Part shown: piece by piece, positions 25,498-34,131 of the stretch
Position numbering within the stretch: the first letter of the stretch is position 1
How the letters are laid out: each line of letters opens with the position of its first letter
DNA from: Bacterioplanoides pacificum
Lineage (GTDB): Bacteria > Pseudomonadota > Gammaproteobacteria > Pseudomonadales > Oceanobacteraceae
Length of the DNA stretch: 64,000 nucleotides
NCBI RefSeq assembly: GCF_042648445.1
Contig: NZ_JBHRYB010000013.1
Coordinates: forward strand, 248,001 to 312,000
Reading direction: 5' to 3'
The notes under the pieces: generated by a model
Told to the model about the DNA's origin: nothing
The model's input: only the letters and a program-made list of their open reading frames with translations
The model's database searches: none
Position numbers and translations under genes: made by a program

Positions 25498-27105
25498 GTG
25501 ATCTCAACCGCGAATATCACCATGCAGTTTGGCGCTAAGCCACTGTTCGAGAACATTTCTGTCAAATTCGGCGATGGCAACCGTTATGGCCTGATTGGCG
25601 CCAACGGCTGTGGCAAGTCGACCTTTATGAAAATCCTCGACGGTTCGCTGGAGCCCAGCGCCGGTAACGTCTCCATTACTCCGAACGAACGTCTGGGCAA
25701 GCTGCATCAGGATCAGTTCGCGTTTGAAGAGTTCACCGTACTCGACACAGTAATGATGGGTAACAAAGAGCTGTGGGCCATCAAAGAAGAGCGTGATGCC
25801 ATTTACGCCAACCCGGAAGCGACCGAAGACGACTACATGCGTGCCGCTGAACTGGAAGGCGAATTTGCCGAAATGGACGGCTACACCGCTGAATCCCGTG
25901 CCGGAGAGCTGCTGCTGGGTGCCGGTATCGAAACCGAATTACACCAGGGCCCGATGACCGAAGTGGCACCAGGCTGGAAGCTGCGGGTATTACTGGCGCA
26001 GGCACTGTTTTCCAACCCGGATATCCTGCTGCTCGACGAACCAACCAACAACCTGGACATCAACACCATTCGCTGGCTGGAAGGCATCATCAATGACATG
26101 AAGTGCACGATGATCATCATCTCGCACGACCGTCACTTCCTGAACTCCGTCTGCACCCATATGGCCGACATCGATTACGGTGACATCCGTATTTATCCGG
26201 GCAACTACGACGACTTTATGATTGCCTCGACCGCCGCCCGTGAGCGTCAGCAATCGGAAAACGCCAAGAAAAAAGCCCAGATCGCCGAACTGCAACAGTT
26301 TGTCAGCCGCTTCTCTGCGAATGCGTCAAAAGCCAAACAGGCAACCTCACGCGCCAAGCAGATCGACAAAATCAAACTCGACGACATCAAACCGTCGACC
26401 CGTCAGAACCCGTATATCCGCTTTAATCAGGAGAAAAAGCTGCACCGTCAGGCGGTGGAGATCGAAGGCCTGTCACACGGTTATGACGGCGAAACTCTGT
26501 TTGCCAATACCGATATGATGATTGAAGCCGGTGAAAAAATCGCCGTCATCGGTGCCAACGGTGCGGGTAAAACCACTTTCCTGAAATGTCTGGTCAACGG
26601 CTTTGACCGTGATGGCATTGAACCAACGTCCGGCACCATTAAATGGTCTGAAAATGCCAATATCGGTTATTACGCTCAGGACCATGAATACGAGTTTGAA
26701 AAAGATGCCAACCTGTTCGACTGGATGGAACAGTGGAAAACGGAAAAACACGACGACCAGGCGGTACGCGGCACGTTAGGTCGCCTGCTGTTTAACCAGG
26801 ACGACATCAAAAAGAACGTTAAAGTCTGTTCCGGTGGTGAAAAAGGCCGGCTGTTATTCGGCAAGCTGATGATGCACGATCATAATATCCTGCTGATGGA
26901 CGAACCGACCAACCACATGGATATGGAATCCATTGAGTCGCTGAACATGGCACTGGAAATGTTTGAAGGCACTCTGGTGTTTGTTTCCCACGACCGGGAA
27001 TTCGTCTCCTCACTGGCAACCCGTATTATCGAAATTAAAGATAATAAAATTGTCGACTTCCACGGTACTTATGATGAGTACCTCAAGTCACAGGGCATCG
27101 ATTAA
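25498..27105 (+). CDS. ybiT: ABC-F ribosome-associated ATPase YbiT
   Basis: 535 residues from a GTG start (CCGGGA upstream). Two ABC domains: Walker A GANGCGKST and GANGAGKTT, Walker B LLLDEPTNNLD and LLMDEPTNHMD, and signature CSGGEKGR in the second. The linker SANASKAKQATSRAKQIDKI is the P-site tRNA interaction motif region. Near-continuous agreement with E. coli YbiT (530 residues). ABC-F proteins enter the ribosomal E site and relieve stalls on problem sequences. No membrane segments. A strong terminator follows. Confidence 0.95.
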   Translation: MISTANITMQFGAKPLFENISVKFGDGNRYGLIGANGCGKSTFMKILDGSLEPSAGNVSITPNERLGKLHQDQFAFEEFTVLDTVMMGNKELWAIKEERDAIYANPEATEDDYMRAAELEGEFAEMDGYTAESRAGELLLGAGIETELHQGPMTEVAPGWKLRVLLAQALFSNPDILLLDEPTNNLDINTIRWLEGIINDMKCTMIIISHDRHFLNSVCTHMADIDYGDIRIYPGNYDDFMIASTAARERQQSENAKKKAQIAELQQFVSRFSANASKAKQATSRAKQIDKIKLDDIKPSTRQNPYIRFNQEKKLHRQAVEIEGLSHGYDGETLFANTDMMIEAGEKIAVIGANGAGKTTFLKCLVNGFDRDGIEPTSGTIKWSENANIGYYAQDHEYEFEKDANLFDWMEQWKTEKHDDQAVRGTLGRLLFNQDDIKKNVKVCSGGEKGRLLFGKLMMHDHNILLMDEPTNHMDMESIESLNMALEMFEGTLVFVSHDREFVSSLATRIIEIKDNKIVDFHGTYDEYLKSQGID

Positions 27106-27140
27106 AACGCTGGCAGCACTACTCAGCGAGCCATAAAAAA

Positions 27141-27169
27141 CGGCGTGTTGTGATATTCACAACACGCCG
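27141..27169 (+). terminator. Intrinsic terminator after ybiT
   Basis: Perfect 13-base stem cggcgtgttgtga/tcacaacacgccg with loop tat, followed by ttttt. Six A on the left make it partly bidirectional. Confidence 0.9.
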
Positions 27170-27209
27170 TTTTTGTTACTGTTAGCACTGATCACGCAAG
27201 GGAATGACG

Positions 27210-27548
27210 ATGAAAAAACTAATCCTGATATTTATTGTTCTGGCGGTTTACCAGCAATGGGGCCGTATTGATACTTATCTGAATCCGCCCCCCGATTTTG
27301 CCAGCGCTCACAATGGTAAGGCGATTTTATATGCCACCAGCTGGTGTGGCTATTGCAAAAAAGCACGCGAATTAATGCGCCAGAACGGCATTACCTACTA
27401 CGAATACGATCTGGAAAAGTCTGACGAAGGCGTTCGCCAGTATAAAGCATTAGGAGGCCGTGGACCCGTACCGTTATTGCTGATTAATGGAAAAGTCATT
27501 AAAGGGTATAACGCCGGTAAAATCCTGGAGTATGCAGGCCGGGGCTGA
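27210..27548 (+). CDS. Membrane-anchored glutaredoxin-like protein
   Basis: 112 residues from ATG 27210 (the AAGGGA site fits it better than the ATG two codons earlier). Residues 3-17 form a hydrophobic anchor (LILIFIVLAVY). The glutaredoxin domain has C46-G-Y-C49 in TSWCGYCKKAREL, the cis-proline loop GPVPLLLING and the glutathione-binding GYNAGKILEY. It is a dithiol glutaredoxin, probably facing the periplasm if the anchor is an N-in signal anchor. Its partner is unknown. Confidence 0.82.
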   Translation: MKKLILIFIVLAVYQQWGRIDTYLNPPPDFASAHNGKAILYATSWCGYCKKARELMRQNGITYYEYDLEKSDEGVRQYKALGGRGPVPLLLINGKVIKGYNAGKILEYAGRG

Positions 27549-27609
27549 ATAGTCTGCAACCAGATTGTGTGATTATGACTGGCATAACATCGGGTCCTTT
27601 AAAATAGCA

Positions 27610-28221
27610 TCAGGCTCTGTACGACGGACGCTGTTTCATCAGTTCATGCCAGCGCAGAATATTAGGGTGTTCCTCACCTGCACGCAGCTTAATCACCTTA
27701 GCGAATTCCAGAGTCACCAGCGCAGTAATATCGGCGGCGGTAACGTTATCACCCACCACGTAGGTATGATGGCTAAGCTGCTCCTCCAGCAGCGGGTAAA
27801 AGGATGCCGCTATATTGCGCGCCTCAACGGCCCATTCCGCCACCGGTGTCATGCGGTCTTTAAAGATACCGGAGCCATGCTGAAAGCTCTGGAACACTGG
27901 ATAGAGAAAGGCAAACTCCAACCGGCGGTCCCACATTTCAATCAGCGCTTTTTCTTCAGCGCTGGTGCCTAACAGCGGTTTATCAGGATGAGTTTCTTCC
28001 AGATAACGATAAATCGCCGCCGCCTCGCTGATACAGATTCCGTTATCCAGTTCCAGCACCGGCACTTTCTGCAACGGATTCTTACGTGCAAACTCGGCGC
28101 TCAGGTTCTCACCTTTGGGCAAATCAAACTTAACGGTCTCGACTCCGCTGAGACCCTTCTCGGCCATAAACATACGAACCCGACGTGGGCTTGGGGCGTA
28201 ATCAGCGTCATACAGTTTCAT
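27610..28221 (-). CDS. Glutathione S-transferase family protein
   Basis: 203 residues. The N-terminal thioredoxin fold contains SPSPRR-like catalytic region APSPRRVRMFMAEKG, the cis-proline KVPVLEL and glutathione-binding ISEAAAIYRYLEE; the C-terminal helical domain has the N-capping YVVGDNVTAADI. This is a cytosolic bacterial GST (conjugation, peroxidase or other detoxification); the substrate cannot be assigned. It is last in a leftward run with the AdeT-like and glycosyltransferase genes (15-base gap). Confidence 0.88.
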   Translation of the reverse strand: MKLYDADYAPSPRRVRMFMAEKGLSGVETVKFDLPKGENLSAEFARKNPLQKVPVLELDNGICISEAAAIYRYLEETHPDKPLLGTSAEEKALIEMWDRRLEFAFLYPVFQSFQHGSGIFKDRMTPVAEWAVEARNIAASFYPLLEEQLSHHTYVVGDNVTAADITALVTLEFAKVIKLRAGEEHPNILRWHELMKQRPSYRA

Positions 28222-28236
28222 ATGGATTCCCGTTAT

Positions 28237-29364
28237 CTATTCCTTCGACTGCGCACATTCCGGGTGGGCAGGGTTAAATTTACAGCGAACTTTGCGTTGC
28301 AACCGTAACATATCAGCGTCGTAATAACCGCGCTCACGCAATTCAACGCGCGCCTCCATCATCATCAGCTCGTATTCCGACTTTTCCTGATCAGAGATCG
28401 GTATCCACCAACGATCATTAATATCACCGGTTTGTTTTTCCACCAGCGCTTCAATTTCAGCAAATCGTTTATAAAAATCCTCACGCACCAGCTGAGCAAT
28501 TTCGGTCGGAAACTTGTCACGCCGGCCAATCAGCTGCAGCGTCAGCTGTGAAAACGGATAATCGACAATGCCGCCGCTTTCGCCCATACCACGGTACAAC
28601 TCCATCACCCGATAGGCCACCAGCGGCGCCGGTAGTACATCCACCGCTCCGTTATTAAACTTGCTGCCGGCACTGACCATGCTGGTTGGCACCGGGTTGG
28701 CTCCGAGCTGCAGAATCATCTCCGCCTGAATCGGTTCATAATCCATAACCGCCACTTTTTTACCGGCAGCTTTGGGTAAGCTGGAAATTGATTTGTCATT
28801 AACAAAGATGTAGGCCGCCCCCATTGGCGCAAACCCCATCACCACGTATTGCCCTTCTTCCATCCGCGCTGCATTTTTAGCGTTCACCAGCACCTTCATC
28901 AGCAGATTCATATGCTGGCTTGAGGGGATAGCGCCAATGGCGTCAATCGTGCCGGTAAATTTGTTAAAGGTACGGGCACGAATGCCGGTAAATAAAGCGG
29001 CATCACACTGCCCGGCTTTCAGGTCTTCGGCCAGTACACTTTCACTGGCGTAAGCATCAATATCCAGCATTACCCCGAGCTCCAGCAAACGTGCCTGCTG
29101 GTCTTTAGCGGCGCTGTAAATCGGACCATTACGGCCAAGAATATCCCAGACACAGATTTTACGCCGGGGAATCTGACCATCCACCAACATATCGGTATGC
29201 AGTTGTTTAATCGCGGTAATTCGTTGCTGCTGGCTCAGTTTCGGATTCATCGCCTGCTGGCGCAGCTGTTCGCGCGCCACATCCTGCGACGGCGCCGCCA
29301 GCAGCTGGCCGGAACATAACAGTACGACGCAACAGCGCCAGATATTCATCAGTTTGGTTTTCAT
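28237..29364 (-). CDS. AdeT-like putative solute-binding protein
   Basis: 375 residues with a signal peptide ending near LLAAPSQ. Conserved blocks RKICVWDILGRNGPIYSAAKD, AEDLKAGQCDAALFTGIRAR, FNKFTGTIDAIGAIPS and GGIVDYPFSQLTLQLIGRRDKFP match the family of AdeT1/2-type proteins, which look like TRAP/extracellular solute-binding proteins. AdeT was originally tied to efflux in Acinetobacter, but the fold argues for periplasmic ligand binding. No permease is encoded nearby. The C-terminus has a CKFNPAHPEC pair of cysteines. Confidence 0.78.
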   Translation of the reverse strand: MKTKLMNIWRCCVVLLCSGQLLAAPSQDVAREQLRQQAMNPKLSQQQRITAIKQLHTDMLVDGQIPRRKICVWDILGRNGPIYSAAKDQQARLLELGVMLDIDAYASESVLAEDLKAGQCDAALFTGIRARTFNKFTGTIDAIGAIPSSQHMNLLMKVLVNAKNAARMEEGQYVVMGFAPMGAAYIFVNDKSISSLPKAAGKKVAVMDYEPIQAEMILQLGANPVPTSMVSAGSKFNNGAVDVLPAPLVAYRVMELYRGMGESGGIVDYPFSQLTLQLIGRRDKFPTEIAQLVREDFYKRFAEIEALVEKQTGDINDRWWIPISDQEKSEYELMMMEARVELRERGYYDADMLRLQRKVRCKFNPAHPECAQSKE

Positions 29365-29403
29365 ATTATTGTTATTATCTTCGGTTAGGTTGAACGGCCT
29401 ATG

Positions 29404-30705
29404 TCAGCCGCCGATATCTTTCAGACGATTTTTTGCCTCAATCCACTGCGACATATACTGGCTGCTTTTCAGGCTATGATGACGCAACATGCTGCCGTAA
29501 AAATTCTGTAGCCGGTGTTGCTGCAACTGCGCGCTGACCTGTGCCAGTTTATCGCTCAGCCTCGCCTGATGCCTGGCATAACTGAAACGACAATCAATAA
29601 CCTGGGCAGCGGCCTGTGATGCCCGCTGCCACTGTGGCTGCTGCTGGTAGAGCTCCACTGCCAGACGAGCGTACTCAGCCGGATCATCAGCGACCAGTGC
29701 CGCATCAGCCAGATTTACCCCTGCTGCGGCGTAACCCGCCCGCTGACGAGCATCATCACTATCCCGGTATAACCCTTCGGCGCCAATCGTGGTGGTCAGC
29801 GCCGGGGTATGACACAACGCGGCATCAATCAGCTTGCCTTTTAAGCCGGCACCAAACCGTAGCGGCGCCAGTAACACCCGGGCATCAGCGACCACGCGTA
29901 AGGCATCATCGGCCCAGCCCTTCAGCAGAAACCCCTGCTTGTCGTTATGCAGCTGGGTGGCTTTTTTCGGCGGATATGCGCCATAAACATGTAATTGTGC
30001 GGCTGGTAGCTGCCGGCGGATCAGCGGCCAGAGTGTTTCTTTCAGATAACGCACCGCATCCCAGTTAGGCTCATGACGAAAATTTCCAATGGATACAAAA
30101 TGCTGACGTTGTGAAAATTCCGGCAACTCAAAATCCGCCTGCCCCCGCTCCAGCATAAAGGGGCAATAATGCAGAATGTCTGCGGGTATCTGAAAACGGC
30201 GCTGCAATAACGTCATCTCAAACTCAGAGATGGTCAGAGTAATATCACAGCGCAAAATAGCCGCAATTTCGCGTTTGGCCAGCTCGGAATACAGATACTC
30301 GTCGGCCGGCATCTGATTGGCGGTGATCCCGGCTTTTAACGCCGCGTGACGCGCGTGACGTAAAAAATGTAAGTCTTCACTATCAAGCACTCGCACCGCT
30401 TGTGGACAGTGTTGCTCGACCCGCCAGCTAAACTGCTCTTCCATCATAAAACGGTCAAACATCACCACCTGGGGATTCAGTTGCGCAATAAACGTATCAA
30501 AGCTGGCGTTATTCAGCTCTATCCGCTCGGCCCGAATGTTCAGCTGCGACAAATCAACCGCATGATCACTTTCCTCCGCCGGTGATGCATACACAACGGC
30601 ATAGCCCTGCTGCTGAAAAGCCTTAAGCAGTTGTAACATACGGCTGCCAGCCGCGGAGGATTTTGGCTCGGGCCAGACATAGCCAATAACAAGGAGTGTT
30701 TTCAT
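29404..30705 (-). CDS. GT-B fold glycosyltransferase
   Basis: 433 residues. N-terminal Rossmann half opens with LLVIGYVWPEPKSSAAGSRM, a layout seen in GT4-like enzymes; the second half has SIGNFRHEPNWDAVRYL, QLHVYGAYPPKKA, GWADDALRVVADARVLLAPLRFGAGLKGKLIDA, matching a nucleotide-sugar binding domain. It would transfer a sugar in surface polysaccharide or glycolipid synthesis; the acceptor is unknown. It heads the leftward run GT, AdeT-like, GST. Confidence 0.8.
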   Translation of the reverse strand: MKTLLVIGYVWPEPKSSAAGSRMLQLLKAFQQQGYAVVYASPAEESDHAVDLSQLNIRAERIELNNASFDTFIAQLNPQVVMFDRFMMEEQFSWRVEQHCPQAVRVLDSEDLHFLRHARHAALKAGITANQMPADEYLYSELAKREIAAILRCDITLTISEFEMTLLQRRFQIPADILHYCPFMLERGQADFELPEFSQRQHFVSIGNFRHEPNWDAVRYLKETLWPLIRRQLPAAQLHVYGAYPPKKATQLHNDKQGFLLKGWADDALRVVADARVLLAPLRFGAGLKGKLIDAALCHTPALTTTIGAEGLYRDSDDARQRAGYAAAGVNLADAALVADDPAEYARLAVELYQQQPQWQRASQAAAQVIDCRFSYARHQARLSDKLAQVSAQLQQHRLQNFYGSMLRHHSLKSSQYMSQWIEAKNRLKDIGG

Positions 30706-30875
30706 AGCGGTAATAACGTCGGTGCGGTTAAAGGTCGGCTCAGAGCCTGATGTTTGAGGGACGGATATTACCGCTTTCTGTATCCGGCTGCTGCTTTAAT
30801 CCAACTGCGTGATAACAGGAATCTGTGACACAATAATCCGCCATGCCGAACTGAGCTAACCACCGAGATAAGCCC

Positions 30876-31697
30876 GTGCTGATTGTTGCTAAAATCCTGG
30901 TCACCTTTTTAACCGTTATTTTACTCGCAAAAGTGGCCGAACGTCTGAGTCCGCGACACGCAGGCCTGCTGGCGGGCTTTCCACTGGGCACCGCCATTGC
31001 ACTGTACTTTTTTGGCTGGCAACAAGGGGCTGCGTTCGCTGCCGACAGTGCGGTATTTACCCTGCCCGGGCTGAGTGCAGCGATTTGCCTGGCCTGGGGA
31101 TACCAGCAGGTCATTCAGCGTCGCGCCGGTCTGAACTGGCTGCCACTGGCCATACTGGTGGCGCTGGGCTGCTTTTTATTGGCAGCCAGCATACTGCAGC
31201 TGTTACCCCAACACCGTGGCCTGAATTTGCTGGTTGTGATGGCCGCTATACTGATATTCCGCACCCTGTTCCGCTCACTGGCGGATACTCAGATTCAGCA
31301 GGCAGCTCAAGGCATCTGGGCCAACAAATGGCTGACGTTATTACTCCGCGCCAGCATCGCCACCCTCTCGATTTTGCTGATTACCGGCCTGGCCGAACTG
31401 CTGGGCCCGCAACGCGCGGGCTTATTAGCAGCGTTTCCGGTGTCGTTTTTCCCGCTGATGCTGATTCTGCATATCAGTTATGGTGCCCCGGTATTATCTG
31501 CCAGCATCAAACATTACCCCGATGGCATCGGTGCCCTGGTGGTCTATTGCCTGGCGGTCAGCAGTCTTTACCCGCTACTGGGGCTGCACTGGGGAACCCT
31601 CGCCAGCCTGCTGTGTTCCGTTGCCTACCTGCTGCTGTATGGCCGGTTGCGGGCACACTGGCAACGCCGCCGGGATAGCTATAAGCAGCAATTATGA
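30876..31697 (+). CDS. Membrane protein with internal two-fold repeat
   Basis: 273 residues from a GTG start, about eight to nine hydrophobic helices. The motif AERLSPRHAGLLAGFP (GLLAGFP at 30-36) recurs as AELLGPQRAGLLAAFP (GLLAAFP at 182-188), so the protein appears to be a tandem duplication with 152-residue offset. This plan is common in small transporters with inverted or parallel repeats. I recognise no named family. The C-terminus is basic. It follows a 170-base gap with no other feature. Confidence 0.75.
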   Translation: MLIVAKILVTFLTVILLAKVAERLSPRHAGLLAGFPLGTAIALYFFGWQQGAAFAADSAVFTLPGLSAAICLAWGYQQVIQRRAGLNWLPLAILVALGCFLLAASILQLLPQHRGLNLLVVMAAILIFRTLFRSLADTQIQQAAQGIWANKWLTLLLRASIATLSILLITGLAELLGPQRAGLLAAFPVSFFPLMLILHISYGAPVLSASIKHYPDGIGALVVYCLAVSSLYPLLGLHWGTLASLLCSVAYLLLYGRLRAHWQRRRDSYKQQL

Positions 31698-31781
31698 CGA
31701 ACATTTAACCCCGGCTTATGACGACCGGGGCTTTCCTTGTTATGATTCGCCCCCGTTAAATCGTTACTGCGCCGGATCGTT

Positions 31782-32348
31782 ATGACTGAACTGAACACCC
31801 CTGATTTTCTCCAGGATGCCAAACAACTGTTATCGGATGACGGTTTTGCCACCAGCAATGTGTGGTATCACGGTACATCCTCAGGCCTGATACCGTCTGT
31901 TACCAACCAGGGGCTGGTTGGTGGTGGTGATGCAGCGCTGATGAAACGTATGCAAAGCACGCTGAAAACTATTCAAGCACCGGCATTTACCGCCGAAGAC
32001 CCGGTCTTTCTGACGCAGAGTAAAGAGCTGGCGTATTATTGGGCCGAACAAAAAAGCAAAAGCCGTAACCTGTATTTTAACAACGACGAAACACCGGTTG
32101 TCTTTGAAGTCACCCTGAGTGATGAAGAAAATGCCAGGGTGAAAACCGATGCGGGTGGTGCGGCGCTGTTGATGGAGCCGGGTAATGCCTACCTGACCCA
32201 CCTGAAAGAAGTCTACAAAGCCTGCGGCAAAGAACTGGAAGAAATTAATCCGTTAAAAGCCGACCGTATGGACTATCTGAATAAACTGGGCCTGGCCTAC
32301 TGTGCCGAACCGATTTCCAAAAAAGCGGTTAAACTGCTGCAGGACTGA
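31782..32348 (+). CDS. Hypothetical protein, possible ADP-ribosyltransferase fold
   Basis: 188 residues, soluble. WYHGTSSGLIPSVTNQGL followed about 55 residues later by PVFLTQSKELAYYWAEQ and then PVVFEVTL recalls the motif order of ART/PARP-Tpt1-DarT-like proteins (HGT on strand 1, FLT..A..YA on the next, E on a later strand). The C-terminal part (GLAYCAEPISKKAVKLL) is helical. Assignment is tentative because the catalytic glutamate is not secure. No antitoxin or secretion partner is adjacent. Confidence 0.55.
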   Translation: MTELNTPDFLQDAKQLLSDDGFATSNVWYHGTSSGLIPSVTNQGLVGGGDAALMKRMQSTLKTIQAPAFTAEDPVFLTQSKELAYYWAEQKSKSRNLYFNNDETPVVFEVTLSDEENARVKTDAGGAALLMEPGNAYLTHLKEVYKACGKELEEINPLKADRMDYLNKLGLAYCAEPISKKAVKLLQD

Positions 32349-32361
32349 TGCTCCTGCCACC

Positions 32362-32393
32362 AGCCCGGTGTTGCTGCCACAGCAAGCCGGGCT
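32362..32393 (+). terminator. Intrinsic terminator
   Basis: Two stacked stems, agcccgg/ccgggct and ttgctg/cagcaa around loop cca, followed by six or seven T. It ends the rightward ART-like gene 13 bases after its stop. Confidence 0.88.
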
Positions 32394-32409
32394 TTTTTAT
32401 AGCGGCCGA

Positions 32410-33291
32410 TCAGGCCGGTTTTTTCAGCTTTTGCACTGCCAGCCCGGCAATAATCAATACCAATCCGACAAACGTCGCCGGATGAATATCTTCCCCCAGA
32501 ATCTGACTGATAAAAATCAGCGATAAAAACGGCGACAGAAAAATCAGTGATCCAATACTGGCCGCACGGTCGGTGGCCTGCATGGCTTTTTGCCATAATA
32601 AAAAGGTCACGCCCATTTCAAATAAACCCACATAAACTGCAGCTAGTCCGGCACTGACCGCCAGCGACGATGGAACTCCCTGCCATCCTGCTAACAGCCA
32701 GATAACCGGCGTGGCAATCAGGAAGCCACTCCATAAACTGATCTCAGGTTCATCTTTAGCCGCGGTATTCCAGATCCAGTACAACGACCACAATAAGGTG
32801 CTGAATAACGCCAGCAACACTCCACTGATACTGGCAAATTCCAGCGCCAGCAAGCGTCCCTGCGTGGCAATAACAACCACGCCAATATAGGCCATGAACA
32901 GCGCCAAAATATCGCGACCAAACAAGCGTTGTCCCAGCATAGGGACAGCCAGCAAACTCATGGTCAGCGCCCAGGTATAATTGATCGATTGCGCCTGTTG
33001 CGCCGGTAATAAATCGTACGCCTGAAACAACACCAGATAATAAAATAACGGGTTAATCAGCCCCTGCCTCAGGTAGAAAAACCGCTGCCGCTGCAACGCC
33101 TGCCAGGCCTGGGTTAACCGCTGCTGCCACAACAAGTGGCCGGTTAAAAAGAGCAACGATGTCAGACTGGCAATAGCCAGCAGCCATAACGGGGTCAGAT
33201 CAGCCAGTGCCAGTTTAAAAGCCGTCGCCACCGTTGACCACAACAACACGGCCATTAATGCCAGAGTGACTGCTTTATTGTTATTTGCCAT
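32410..33291 (-). CDS. DMT-superfamily (EamA) transporter
   Basis: 293 residues with ten hydrophobic helices in two EamA repeats (first WSTVATAFKLALADL..; second SISGVLLALFSTLLWSLYW..). Such proteins move metabolites such as amino acids or nucleotides at the inner membrane; substrate unknown. The C-terminus KLKKPA is cytoplasmic. Its upstream region contains four tandem 16-base repeats. Confidence 0.88.
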   Translation of the reverse strand: MANNNKAVTLALMAVLLWSTVATAFKLALADLTPLWLLAIASLTSLLFLTGHLLWQQRLTQAWQALQRQRFFYLRQGLINPLFYYLVLFQAYDLLPAQQAQSINYTWALTMSLLAVPMLGQRLFGRDILALFMAYIGVVVIATQGRLLALEFASISGVLLALFSTLLWSLYWIWNTAAKDEPEISLWSGFLIATPVIWLLAGWQGVPSSLAVSAGLAAVYVGLFEMGVTFLLWQKAMQATDRAASIGSLIFLSPFLSLIFISQILGEDIHPATFVGLVLIIAGLAVQKLKKPA

Positions 33292-33297
33292 AGCTCT

Positions 33298-33361
33298 TAA
33301 CCACCTTAACTATTAACCACCTCAACTATTAACTACCTTCACTATTAACTGCCTGAGATGA
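33298..33361. repeat. Tandem 16-base repeats
   Basis: Units taaccaccttaactat, taaccacctcaactat and taactaccttcactat follow without gaps, then a degenerate fourth copy taactgcctgagatga. They start 6 bases upstream of the EamA ATG and so fall in its leader. The remaining 188 bases to the next gene are A/T-rich and hold no gene that I can support. Confidence 0.85.
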
Positions 33362-33549
33362 AAGTTGGCCATGCTATCAATAATTGTTAGCGGCCAACAG
33401 CCGACCTTTGATTGTAAAACTCTGTTTATTATTTTGTGTTTTGTATCATTGTCAGTTGATTTAAGACTATGATCCCGGCACAACAGAATTAATAGCCAGA
33501 CAGCAACAACCCGTCTAGGCTTACAGCACAGTCGTATACAATCCTTGTT

Positions 33550-34131
33550 ATGAAAAAGTCTCCCGATCTGATCGCCAGTAGCCACGCCATCCCGGACGCC
33601 AATGCCTTATTAACGGTACTGAACAGCCTGGATGCACTGGTATACGTGGCCGACATGGACACTCATGAGCTGATTTTCGTTAATGATTATGCGTTGAAAA
33701 AATGGGGCGACCCCGGTGAGCGTAAATGCTGGCAATATTTACAGAGCAATCAGGACGGGCCCTGTCAGTTCTGTACCAACGACCAGCTGATCACGACCAC
33801 AGGCGACGCCGCCGAACCCTATGTCTGGGAGTTCCGCAATACCAAAACCGGCCGCTGGTTTCAGTGCCGCGATCAGGCTGTACGCTGGACTGATGGTCGC
33901 CTGGTACGTATTGAAGTCGCCACCGATATTACCGACCGCAAACACATAGAAGAACAGTTCCAACAAGCGCGCCATAAAGCCGAAAGCCTGGCAGACACCG
34001 ATGCCCTAACCGGCCTGAACAACCGCCGCGCATTTTTCCGGCTGGGCAATCAGGCGCTGAAAGAAGCGGTACGTTTTCAGCGCTTATACCAGGCGAAAAG
34101 CCAGGGGCGTAATCAGGTCGCTCACGACTGA
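33550..34131 (+). CDS. PAS protein with internally deleted GGDEF domain
   Basis: 193 residues. A PAS domain (LDALVYVADMDTHELIFVNDYAL through VRIEVATDITDRK) is followed by the first GGDEF helix (ADTDALTGLNNRRAFFRLG). After VRFQR the text jumps straight to LYQAKSQGRNQVAHD, the usual last helix of the domain. Roughly 120-130 residues, including the GGDEF loop and metal and GTP sites, are missing in frame. It cannot be a cyclase. It may be a decayed gene that keeps its frame, or a PAS sensor. Its stop overlaps the convergent phosphorylase stop by ten bases. Confidence 0.8.
   Translation: MKKSPDLIASSHAIPDANALLTVLNSLDALVYVADMDTHELIFVNDYALKKWGDPGERKCWQYLQSNQDGPCQFCTNDQLITTTGDAAEPYVWEFRNTKTGRWFQCRDQAVRWTDGRLVRIEVATDITDRKHIEEQFQQARHKAESLADTDALTGLNNRRAFFRLGNQALKEAVRFQRLYQAKSQGRNQVAHD

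Noticed and set aside
33298..33361. Tandem repeats as a CRISPR array
   Set aside because: Units are 16 bases, directly adjacent with no spacers, and no cas gene is near.
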